Of a DNA stretch of 64,000 nucleotides, positions 21,628 to 33,600 are shown piece by piece. Each line of letters opens with the position of its first letter. Within the stretch, counting starts at the first letter, position 1. A model generated the notes under the pieces. That model saw only the letters and a list, made by a program, of their open reading frames with translations, did not search any database and was not told the DNA's origin. The DNA comes from Rhea pennata (lineage: Eukaryota > Chordata > Aves > Rheiformes > Rheidae). The translations under genes were made by a program, and so were the position numbers. Where the stretch lies: assembly GCF_028389875.1 (NCBI RefSeq), contig NC_084682.1, positions 1,436,001 to 1,500,000 of the forward strand, written 5' to 3'.

Positions 21628-24600
21628 GTAGCGGGGGCGGCTGTGAGGAGCGGAGCGGAGCGGAGCGGGGCCGGGGCGGGCCGCTCCCGCGGGGGCCGCC
21701 GCGGCGAAGGGCTCGGAGCGCTTCCCGCCGCCCCGGGGGAGCCGCGGCAGCCGCGCCCCCCTGCAGCCGCCGCGCCGCGGGGTGGGGCCGCGCCGCGCTC
21801 GCCCCTTCGCGCCGGCCCGATGCTGGCGGCGGGGGTGGGGGGCCCGGCCGCTTCCCCGCCGCGGCGCCCCGCGGCTTTTCACCTCGCTTCTTCGCCGGGG
21901 GGGACGGGGCGGGGGGCTGAAACGGCTCGTTGCTCTTCGGCTCCGCTCCCCCGCCTCTTCGCAGCGCGTGTGCGCTTCTCCCCGGCGCGCCTGTGAATGC
22001 GCCTCGCCGCTTTGCAGCATCCGCCTCGGCAGAGGGGAGCGAAAGCCGGGGAGGGGAGTTTAAGCAGGGCTGCGTGAGGCTGCGGGCAGGCGCTCCCGCC
22101 CCGGGGAATGGCATCCCCGCCGCTGGGAGCAGCCGGTTACGCGGGGTGAGGAAGGAGCTACGTTGCCGTAGAGCGAGATGTTTAACCGTGGTAATAAAAG
22201 TCAGTGCTTATGGTTTGGAGAAGCGTTTTCACCGGGAGGCTTCCGAATGGAGATTCTTGGCCTTAGCCTTTGCGTTTCTCTGCTCCCCGCGCAAGGACTG
22301 CTCGTTGGGATTGGGCGGCACGACTTTCCCAGTGCGGCTCGATGCTTTGGCTGCGCATTTTTACTTCCAGGAGGCTCTCCTGACATGTAAGCGGGGGCTC
22401 CATTCGCGTTGGGAGATCTGTTTGTGTGCTCACTGTCTCCTTTCGCTGTGCTCTCAGTACATCCTTTGTGCCACGGGGGAGACAGCTCTGTGAGACCCTG
22501 CTCAGCGTAGTACCTATCAAAAACATTAAGCTAGCTGTATAGATAGGGTTTTGTTCACCTGCCATAAACACGTCCCCTTAATGATATTTGGCTTTTAACA
22601 ACCTGCAGAGAGCTTGTGGCCTGGTTGAATAAAAACGAGATGATCTGTTCTATATTTATTTTAAAACTTCTATAAATGCAGTTTATTTTAAAGAAAGTAA
22701 ATACCAAACTTTTCTCTTTTGTTAGAGTAAAAACAATGAAGATTTTTCCAATACATGTTAGGCATGATATTTGTATAGTTAACTTCTTCTCTCCCTTTCC
22801 CCTTATCTTGAGTCATAGATCATTTTTTCCATAAGCTTAAAAAGCATGGTACTGATTATGCTCCCAGTAATGCAAGAAAATGTTTCTTTGTGTACTGGTG
22901 TTAAAAGGCCCTAGGCTTTGTCGTTCGCTTTGTTATGTATATTGTAGAATTGGGCTTGCCAACATCTGTTAGGAGTTAAGAACTTGAGCTTTTTAAACAG
23001 AAGTATTTTCCTATACACTTCATGGAATAATTATGGATAGGTATATAGGAGATCCCCTTTTCTGTTTGATAGAAGGCAGGCTGTTCTAATCTTTCCTCAA
23101 CATTGGAGCTGCAGGCAAAATACATACTAAATACAGTATTGACTGTTCAGTTCAGTGTAGTTTGCATGATAGATGCTATTTACAATATTTTGATCCATTT
23201 ATTGAATATTTGTGTTTTACCAGTACAAAATATTTTTCTTTACATTGTGTCATCTAGTGGATGAAACAGGCAAGGATGAGATACTAACCTCTACTTTTTG
23301 TAAGAAGTTTTTGCTCTCATTGATTAATTTTAGCTGAAGGTTCTCAATTCTGCTTCTTTTTGAGACATTGCTTTCTCTGCCTTGCCCAGTCTGACAGTGA
23401 TCTTCAGTTAAGAACAGTCACCTTTCTTCTCTGAATTCCCAAATGCCAGGTTACTGTGACACTCGTATGCTACTACTTAATGTGTTATCTATCAATGGTG
23501 ATGCTTATTTGTTTCCTGTAACTCCTTACTTTTATGTCATTATTGGGTAGTCATGTGGTTATTTAATAAGTTGTTTACTAATTACATTTTAGACTGCTCA
23601 TTTCAGAATCAAGTTTATACTTCATACAAATATACTCAATATACTGCACATTATTTTAGTGGTGATAATGCATTTTTTAGTTCTTACCTATTATGCCTGC
23701 CCTTCTAAATGCAGGACCTTTTGTTTCAGCACTGAGGGAGCTAGAGTGCTGGTACATATTATATCATGAGTATGTTTGAATAAAGAAATGGGGAGCTCGT
23801 GTTTGTTTTGGGTTAGGTTTTTCTTCGGAGGAGAGGACATAGAAATTTTGAAGGTTTCTTCCTTTAGAAAGGAAGAAAATGTAACCATCTTCCAGTGAAA
23901 TCTATAGATGTAGACAGACTTTCCATTCATTTTAAGACAGATGAAACAACAAATTTGGAGAATGCTAATCTATACTGAAAACAACAAAAATCAATGCAAA
24001 CAAGTCTACTCAGTTCTACTCTTGTTTATTGTTATAAATGCTGCTTTAACTGAAAATTTGCTTTTGTATGTATGACTCTCGGGGCTTAAAATGACTGGCA
24101 AGCATAGTTTCATAAATTAACCAATGGCAAGCTTACTAAATAAATTTTTGAAATATAGTGCCAGTCTTGCTCAGCTGCACTCACTTCTGAGACTTCAGCT
24201 GCTGCAGTGCACTTTTCTTTGAGCTACCCTTGAAGACTGCTTGAAGGTTTCAGCTGGTGCCGAAGGAAGCTATTGACCATACATGTGAGACTGGATCACA
24301 CTTTTTATATAGCACATGAAAAATCTCTTCACTGATTTTGTGTAGTATTAGTTATGATAATTTTTGGAAGTTTTAATGGTCTAAATATAATTACATTGCA
24401 GTAGCTGTTTTAGCAAATTTCTGCGTATTAGCCACAGTGCTTTCCTATTCAGCATCACCTGTTGGCTCTTTGTAATTTGCTTATGTTGGGGAGTTGTTAA
24501 AGCCTTAGTTTGGTAAGCCTTGCCTTCTATCTGTCTTTGTTTAACATTGAATTATTTGGAGTTATCTGCATTTTTGCTTTGTTTGAATCTTTTTCTGTTT

Positions 24601-27600
24601 GTTTAGGTTGATTTGAATTTTGTCTCTAAGGCTGAAGGTAACTCTTAAAATATTTACAATTTTAGGTTTATGTGGTCTATTTTTCAAATTTGCCTAGTTT
24701 TAAATACCTTTTTTGGCTAAAACATGCCCATCTCATAAGTAGTGTGCAATGGATAACCAAAATATTCAGACATAAGCACGTCTCTGTAAAATAGCTAGTT
24801 TTTTCCTATGGAAATGTTCCCTTATTTTATGTACTCTATTTTTATACGATTTTAAAACATAAGTGCTATAGCTGAAATCATGAGAAGGCTGCTACAGTAA
24901 TAAGAGTTCTTCTGAGCATACTCACAGAAGCTTTACTGCTTAAACCATTTAAATCTAGACTGTATGTAATAACGACTATCAGATACAATAAAAGGTATTA
25001 ATCCTGTATAAACTTGTAAACTTGTGGTGACTTAAATGATTATGATAAACTTTAAAGAAAGAAGCCCTTTATTATGTGAATTAAGGTTCCCCATTTATAC
25101 TCCCCATTTATACATTTATATAGACTCCCCATTTATAGTTTGAGGTATGGTTGCTTTTGGTTAAGAAAGCTTTTGTTAAAATTAGAAGCCACTAGGAATG
25201 TTCCATTCTTAATTCCATTAAAAGGCATTAAATTAAAACAAATATTCCTTCCTCTTCCTTCCCTCTACAGTATTTGAAACCTATACAGAATTAGAGATCT
25301 GAAAAAGCACTGACTGCAAACACTAGCTTTGTGTTTTTCATTGCTGTTTTTATTTCAGCTTGTTTTAAAAGAACAACAGTAATAGTAATATGTACATATT
25401 TTAAAGTAGTTTGTGTGCTCTTTGATGACTGTGCTCCTCTAACAGAAAGGAATCCTTTACTATAAAGGTAAGGCTAATCTATGCAGAAAACTTTTTTCAT
25501 AACCAATCTCAGTTTGAAATAGATTTTCACAGGAGCCAAGAACCCAAGCAGACTGTAATGCTACTCTAAACACAGTGTGCTGTTTCATTATTCTCTAACA
25601 TAAACCTGAAGCAGCTTACCTCTTATTTTTTTGTAAAACAATATACAGACTAGTATATTTCAAAACAAAATGCTGTACTGCACACAGATAGAAATCCTAA
25701 AGAACAGATAGAAGAATGGCCTATGTGCAACGAGTGTTACCTGAGTTCATTAGTGAGCTGCTGAAAAGCATTGAGATGCTATGATGATCCCTCCTTACTG
25801 AACACAACGGTTTTCATTAACACTATAGGTAAATATACATTTGTTCACAGTACAAATTTTTAGTTAACCTTTTGAATTGTTTTTTAGAGCAACGTATGAA
25901 AATTATTTTAAGAGTTCAGTGTTCTTTGAAAGGCTTAGTTGTGAGTTTCTTTCACTAAATAATATCTATTTAGAAGGTGATGTTTATAGTTGCACACAGT
26001 GCATGTTTATAGTTGGGGGAAAGATGCCTGTTGCTTTTGGAGATATGTGGCTGATTCTGACAATACTGATGCTGAGGAAAGAATGGTGCTGTGTAATTTT
26101 TTTTTCCTCTCTTTGGTACGTCACTGCATTACTGTTCACTGAAGGAGTTCCAAGAAAGGGTTTGGAAGGGAAAGGTGGGGTATGCTCTATGCTGTTAAGG
26201 ATGGCACTAGAGGTTTTTTCCTCATCACCTGGAATAGCCTGTCACCTTCCCCTTGCCAAAGTTGGTTTAAACCTTCTTGCCCTTCATGAGGTAGAAGTAG
26301 TGAAGGTAGGGAGAGGGCTCTGAAGTCTTTGCCACCACTTTGAAGCTGAATCTTGAACATGTTGGCTTGTGGTATACCTATGTGCAGTTGGATAGTGATT
26401 GTTTTTTGTATTAAGAGATTTGTCAGAGTAGTGATTTAAATGACTGTGGTTCTGAGCCTGTGGAGTATGTTGATTTGTGAAATTTTGAATTCCTAATGTT
26501 CTGCAAAGATCATACAAAAAATTTGAAGTGGTGACTTTTGTTTGAAGTGATGAAGTACTTCACACTTGTACAACATGTACCTTACAACTTCTAAAAAAAT
26601 AAGGATTTTAAAGATGATCTTTTGCAAAAGAGAGATGGTTAAACTTTAGATTTATCAATTGCAAAGAAAAATCCCTGGCTTAATGATAGCCTTTCTCAAC
26701 TGGCTGAGTGAAATAACCTAGAAGTGTTCAAGATATTGCTGTTGTTAATTGCAAACCAATGTCCCTGTAAGTTTAGCAAAAGATTATACCATTTTGTATC
26801 AAACTAGAGGATACCTGAAAGAATACTAGGATCTCTCCTGCACACGTGGAAAAGATACAACTAGTCCTTCATAAATGATGTTTATGATCAGTGAAGGATT
26901 CCTCAACTATTTTTTTAATAAAGGCACATCAGTTTGTAAAGTGAGGCCCCTCCCGAAGATACTAGAGTCTTGCATGCTCTCAGGTACCACACTTGTCTCC
27001 ACTTCTTAAACAGCTGCAGAATTTTACAGTAACACTTACTGTAAAGTTTTAAAGCCAATTTTTAAATCTTATTTTAAAGGTCTTGTTAAGTATTCATGTT
27101 AAATCTTTTTTCTTTTTCTTCTAGAATAACCAAGTACTTTGTTGCTTTTTCAATTTTAAATTGGCAAAGTTATTGCCTCACAGGTCTGAAGAGACTGAAA
27201 GACTTCTCTCTGCAGAAACAGAGCAGTAAGAGTGATTAGACGTAGGAAAGCATTGGAGTTTTCTCTCTCTAGCAGTACTGCAGACTTTGCAGATACTGTT
27301 GTAGACACACAGTGATGGCCAGATGATTTGACGCTGTTAGGCGTCATTGTAGAATAGTTAATAATTTATGGCATATTAATGCATAGAGACTTCAGTAAGT
27401 TAGTGTATGCCAGACTGTGAGGATGTTGAAAAAGATTTTTGAAACACTGTTTTAGGACTATTTTCTAAGATGCTAGTAAGGGACTGTGCTGTGATTCTGT
27501 TGTTTGTCTGTGAATTAGCCTGATTCTTTTTTCTTAAAAAATACTTTTTTGAAACTTTTAATTCACATTTTTCATGAAGATAGAATTTTATTTTACTTTA

Positions 27601-30600
27601 GCACACTGTGAGAGGAATTTACATCATCTGGATAATTAAAAATATTGAGGTTTTGTTTTAAATAGTGACTGATTTAGCTGGATTGGTTTTAACAATCTTG
27701 TTTTCTTGAGAGAAGGTGGTTCAACTCTAATATTTCTAAGGCTTATCTTTATCATTGCATTTTGAAAATGAAGATAGTCTAATGATCTAGTGGGATCTGG
27801 CTGTTGCTTTTTCTCCCACTAATAAGAATTTATTGCCTCTTTGCATTTAATATTCCTTGTGAGAATCGCTAGGTTTCAGGATAAGTATCAACAGCAGATT
27901 TGAGTGAAATTATAGATCAGCAGTACTTCCTAAATTGAAGTCAAACGCATTTCTAGAAACAAAGATGACATAACCTCTCTGTGTGGTCAAATAACATGTT
28001 TTAATAATTGGGAAGCTTGCATGGATACAAAAGTAAGCTGATAGATACTAAGTTTCTTCATCTTTCAATTTTATTTTTCTAGTTGTTTTAGCAGAATGCA
28101 CAAAGTGGCTCGTATCTTGTATTCGGGATATGCTGGGCCTTGTACTGTGTTATTGCAACTGCCTGGCTCAGCTACTTAGTGGTGTTTCCTTGTCTCTTGC
28201 AGAAAGATTCTTTTTCAATTGATCTTATGAGATTGAAACCTTGAAGGTTTGAATGGAGAGATTTCAGATTTCATCTACCTGATTTTCTTTTTGGATGCTG
28301 TATAAAATAAAACATAGACTGAAATGCCATTGTTTCCTATCCTCTCTAGCTTGTTTGACAGCTTAACCTGACTTAAACTAAATTAGAGACACTGTATCAC
28401 TGCACACCTTAGTGTGGATTATAGCTGCATCTATGTAGTTATATGTGTAAGGATGTTGACCATGACTTTCTAGCTCAGTGATCAAAATAGTTAAATTGTG
28501 TGACTATCCCTTTGCTAAACTGGGATGAGTTCAAAGTGGTGCTTATGTTCATAGCTTGAAGCTCCAGGCTTATTTAAGCTTTGAGTCTTAATGTCTTTTA
28601 ATAATTTAAAGCAATACAGGAAGCCTATTGTGTCAGTCTCTTGCTTTTATTTTATTTTTTCCTAAAATGAAATTAGCAATAATAAAAGTAACGCTCTTTT
28701 TCCTTTTTTCTGGTAGTGTTTAGATTAATAGATATCTGTGTGAAAGTTAAATTGTTTTCTTTTAGTCACTCAACACTAGCACTGCATTCGGTTAGGGTAC
28801 ATATAATGCTTCAGCATGTCAGAGTACACAAAAAAATAGCTGAGAAATATAAAAGAAAATTCAGTGCTAGTATTTCCTTTTTATACAGCTTCTTATGTTG
28901 AATGGTAGTATAAAAAGCAGTTTTATTTCTAGGTGACCTTGTTGCAGTGGCTGTTGTGACAGGAAGCTGCAAAAATATGTAATACGATGTTTCTATAGCA
29001 CGGAAGCATACAGAACTAGATCTGTGACACATTTTTTTTGAGAGGCACTTGTAAAGTATTTTATCACTCAGTGGTATTGAGCTTTTCTGCCGCTGTCAGC
29101 ACGGAGACTTGAAAATTCAAATAAAAAGTACTAGTAATACTGAAAATTTTAATTAAATGTATCTATCTTCCAATGACTAATGACTTTCAAAAATGTATTG
29201 TAAAAGTAACATCCAAGAATGAAAATAAAGCCTGAGTCATAAATGCTGTTTGTTCTGTCTTTTCTAGTTTTACGGAGAGAACACTGAAATACATCAAACA
29301 GTTTTAAAGCATTACAATTTGAAAACTTGCAAGTCAATTACAAGATTAAGTAAAAATTACCTTAATTACCCTTTGGAACTTGTTGCCCTGGAATGTTGTG
29401 CAGGCCAAGCATTAGACATTCTTATGAAGGGTAGATCTGGTGGCGGCTTTTAATGTGGTTCTCTGGATGCAACACTTGGTGCAGGAAATCTGTAAGCTGC
29501 TTTCTGAATTGGAAGAAGGGGTTGCTTATTTTTGCTTAGTGTTCTCTAGAACTGTTTGCTGCTGTCCAACGTTGGAGACAAGGTAATGTACTAAATAGGT
29601 CATCAGTGTGATCTAGTGTGGCAGTTTTAAGTCAAAAATGACTAGAGGTAACCATTCTCTTAAGCAAAAAAATAGCAAATTTCCATTGTGAGCACAACCT
29701 TTGGTACCAAAAGAACTGATACATAAAACTCAAACCACAATTTTTATGGAGAGGAAATTACTCTTGGGCGTAAAAGCTAGATAGCATGAAAGGACTGTTT
29801 CCCTACAAATGAAAAATGTCAGTATAAAGTGGACTGCATTTAATGATTCAATGAAACTTATTCTTGGGAAAAAGTGTTTCAAGTGTCAGATTTTTAATAC
29901 AAGTCATAAAATCTAGTATTTTAAATGTGCACCTTTAAATTTTACCAACAAAGATAGTAATGTTACGTGGTTGACAGAGATGTCATGAATGGTGACTGCA
30001 GTTTAACTGGATGGCGGGATGGAATGCATCCTCACCGAGTCTGCAGATGTCGCTGAACTGAGAGGGAAGTAGGTAAACTAAAAGTTAGCCACACCTTACA
30101 AGGAGACCTCAACTGTCTGGAGGGCTAGGCCGATAAGAACTGCATGAGACTTGGGAAAGATAAATATAAAATCCTGTGCCTGGGATGGAATAATCCCAGA
30201 CAGCCAGAAAGGCTGCTAGAAAGGCCCTAGGGGCTTCTAGTGGGCAGCCAGCTGAACATGAGTCAGGAGCTTGCCTTGGCAGTGATGAAGGCAAACTATG
30301 TTCTGGGCTGCATCACCAGGACTATAGCCAGGAGATCTAGTCCTGTGGTTATCCTACTTTATCAGGGGTTCATAAGTGTGTGCCTGGAACAGTGTGTCCA
30401 GTTTTAGCTTCCCCAGTTCGAGAGAGAGATTCAGAACCTGAAGAGGATGCAGCAGAAGGTCACTGAGATGGTTAGTGTTAGAGCACTTGATGTATGAAGA
30501 AAGGTTGAAAGAGTTGGATTTACTCAGCCTACAGAGGAGGAGACTCAAGGGGTGTCTAGTCAGTCTTCTAATACATAAAAAGTAATTACAGAGAAGATGG

Positions 30601-33600
30601 AGAATATGTATTCTCTTCACAAGGGTGTGTCACAACAGGTCAAAAGCCAGCAGATGCGTGATTGCTTCAGATGAAATTCCATCTAGATATAAGAAAAAAA
30701 ATAATTTGCCATGAGTGCAATTAAACTTCGCAATAGGTTGCCCAGAGAAATGGTGGAATGTTCTTCCCTGCAAGTATTCCAGGTTTGACAAGGCCCTGGT
30801 GAACTACTCTAAAGCCCTGCTTTCATTGGAAGGTTGGACCATATGATCTCCAGAGCTCTTCCAATCTAGACTTTTCTGTGATTCTAACTATGTAGTTGAT
30901 ATGTTAAACTAACAAAAATCTGAAATTCATGTTTTGTAGTGTTTTAACTTTTTATAAAATTTGCATACAACTGAATGTTTTAAAAAATAGCATTTTCTTT
31001 AGAATAGCTTAGAGGTTTTCCACATCACTTAGTAAAGGCCATAGTCTCAAAAAAAGATCAGTGCATAGTGTGATCTTTCAGAATTTTCTAAAGTCTTCTC
31101 CAATTTTCCTTATAAGGAAACAATGGGTAATACTTACATTATTTGAAAAACTTTAGGAATTAGATTAAGAAAATTAAGTCAGACTTGAGCAGTGAAATAT
31201 TGCAAAGTGATAGCAGCATTTAGAAATTTATCTTAACTTTTGAAATTCTATCACCAAATATATATCTCCTGCAGTTTCTGTACTGTGAATGAAATAGCTA
31301 TTAAACAATAGCTATTTTCAGTTTGCGGTGAGAGAATTTATTCTGGATGTTAGAATTATTTTTCTGACTTGCTTGTGTTATTATAAAGGTGAGAGTGATG
31401 TTCCACTCCACAGTGCTACTCGTTTGTTTCTTGTCCTTATCAAAGAAAATTGCTTATTTTCCTATATTAATTGGAGAAATCAGTATCAATATTTGTGCTG
31501 TGCGTAATGTCAAAAAACAACACTGTTGGAAAATTCAGGTAGAATTGTTTCTGAAGACAAGAGTAAGGCCTAAAATACTGATTCTAAACTCTTTTTTTTA
31601 CAAGGGAATTTATGATACTAGGAGTATTGTGTAGAACTTAACTGATTTCGGCAGTATATATTAATAATAAATTATATAAATAATAAAGTTTCCTGAGAGC
31701 TTCATGGGTTTTTAACCCTTTTGAGATAGACTAGTTATTTAACCCTTTTGAGATAGACTAGTTATTTAACCCTTTTGAGATAGACTAGTTATTTAACCCT
31801 TTTGAGATAGACTAGTTATTTAACCCTTTTGAGATAGACTAGTTATTTAACCCTTTTGAGATAGACTAGTTATTTAGTTTTCCTGTTAATAAAAGAATAC
31901 TATACCCTTTCACTGACTTTTTAAATCTGATTTTTGCAAAATAATTGATTGCTTATTGCAGAATAACACGCTTAGTCAAGAATAAAATAGCATAATGAAA
32001 GCTTGATTTTTCTTTGTGATATCTGGGAGTTGTGATAGTCTAAAACTGTTCATCAGAATGATTCATGGTTTTAAAAAAAGCATTTCTTCACTGGAAATAG
32101 TTAAGATATGCTCACTTTTTTTTAGGAAAGATACTTAACTCTTTTCTGATATTGTTAGTTAGGCAAAGACTCCTAAATACCAACATCAGGCTTAAAAAAA
32201 AAAACAAAAACAGCAATGCTGAGTTTATGAAGTTTTATGCTAGACTTGCCGGCTGATGGTAAGTCAGTATGTTTATGTTCAAGATAGCTCTGCAAAACCT
32301 AATATTTTCAATTTTCTTTCAATGGGAGAATCATACCACAAATACCAAATATTTATCTGTTCACCTCATCCAGAATTCTTGCTTGTACAGAAAGCTTTTT
32401 CATTTGTGTTGGAAGCTGATACCACAGCTCACTTCTGAGAGGTCTAAGATGAGAGTAAGCTTGGGTCTATGTAGAAATGAGGAATTTCTCGGAATCAGTA
32501 GTTCCATTAACTTCTCTCATTTATCTTTTTTGCTCTCTAAGTCCCAGACAATAAAAATCTATAATATAATTGTCAGTGTTATGGTAGCCCCAATCTTCAT
32601 AAGTTTTCTCTAAGTTGAAGACAATTTTTGATAGTTAATTTGTTGTTGTTGTTGTTTAATAAGGCAAAAGAAACTCAGTATCGTGTTTATTGTATTAAAG
32701 TAAATGTGCTACTTAATATAACTGATAAGAGGCTACAACTGAATAAAATACTGACCAAAGCCCTTTAAGCATGCTGGAGTTGTAAAGCTGATGTTAATTG
32801 CTTGGAATTCTTCCTTTGACTATTTTGTTTGTAAGATTTCCTTTACTGTGCAAAAATACTTGTGTACATCTTTGAGCTGTCAGTCTTTCACAATGTATGT
32901 TTGTAGAGAATTCTACTCAAGATAGTTAAAACACTTCTTAACTGAAATGTCTGTAGAAAGGGAATTCCAGAATCATGCTTTAAAATGTAAATGGCGTGCT
33001 TTATAAAAAGGAGATGACAGTAGTGATTCCCTTTTTTTGTCCTATGTTTGGTAGATTTAAAAAAAAAACCTCAGTCCTCAGTAAAATGAATTTTTACAAA
33101 GAATTGCTTTTCACTTTTTTTGTGTGATAGCTTGTAAGAGGCTGCACTAGGAAGGGAGGAGTTTGTGACTCTTGAAGTTGGTACAGCATGAAATAAAGTG
33201 TCTCTGGTTCACACAGTGGGATTAGGATTAACATCTCAGTTTTGTCCATTTATGATGGGTTTTAACTTTTTCTGCAAGAGCTGTGTTTGAAGTCTGGTTT
33301 GCACCACAGGGTGTTGAGCGAGGGTGGGTAATGTGGGGCTCAAGTTGTGTGTAGTTCGCAAGTGCTCAAAGTGTGTCTGAGGCTTCATCAAGTGACCAAC
33401 AGTGGGACTGTGTTTGCCCAGGGATTTCTTGGTAATCTGAATCCTCAGGAAGCAGAAGGGACCCAGGAGGGATTGCTGAGGCTTTCACTGCTGGTCCATT
33501 CTGGGGCTCAGTTATCCCTCTTGCCCAGTTTTGCCCAGAGGGAATAGGACTACACTCCTGGGACCACTGTGACCACCTTCCTGCTGGTTCCATTTGTGTT

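Larger units (their letters stand above)
21090..22160. promoter_or_regulatory. NF1: CpG island spanning the NF1 promoter, exon 1 and start of intron 1
   Basis: Base composition switches abruptly from AT-rich to extremely GC- and CpG-rich near 21100 and returns to average near 22160. Long open frames of Arg/Ala/Gly/Pro composition occur on both strands here and are compositional artefacts. The island covers the leader, the initiator ATG at 21568 and about 530 bp of intron 1. That is the usual layout of a TATA-less housekeeping promoter such as that of NF1. Confidence 0.9.

Noticed and set aside
21041..22114. Long ORFs of 132-322 codons on both strands in the CpG island
   Set aside because: They are Arg/Ala/Pro/Gly-rich in overlapping frames on both strands, which is the effect of very high GC with few stops. 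Only the 60-nt exon 1 frame matches a known protein.
25877..26323. 148-codon open frame in intron 1
   Set aside because: It starts at a non-ATG codon, is low in charged residues, has no domain, and lies in AT-rich DNA where such lengths arise by chance over 64 kb.
30415..30430. GTTCGA as a possible tRNA B box
   Set aside because: It lies inside the CR1 sequence, and no A box or cloverleaf can be drawn around it.
30109..30620. Minus-strand ORFs of 61 and 88 codons
   Set aside because: They lie antisense within the CR1 LINE fragment and are shadows of it.
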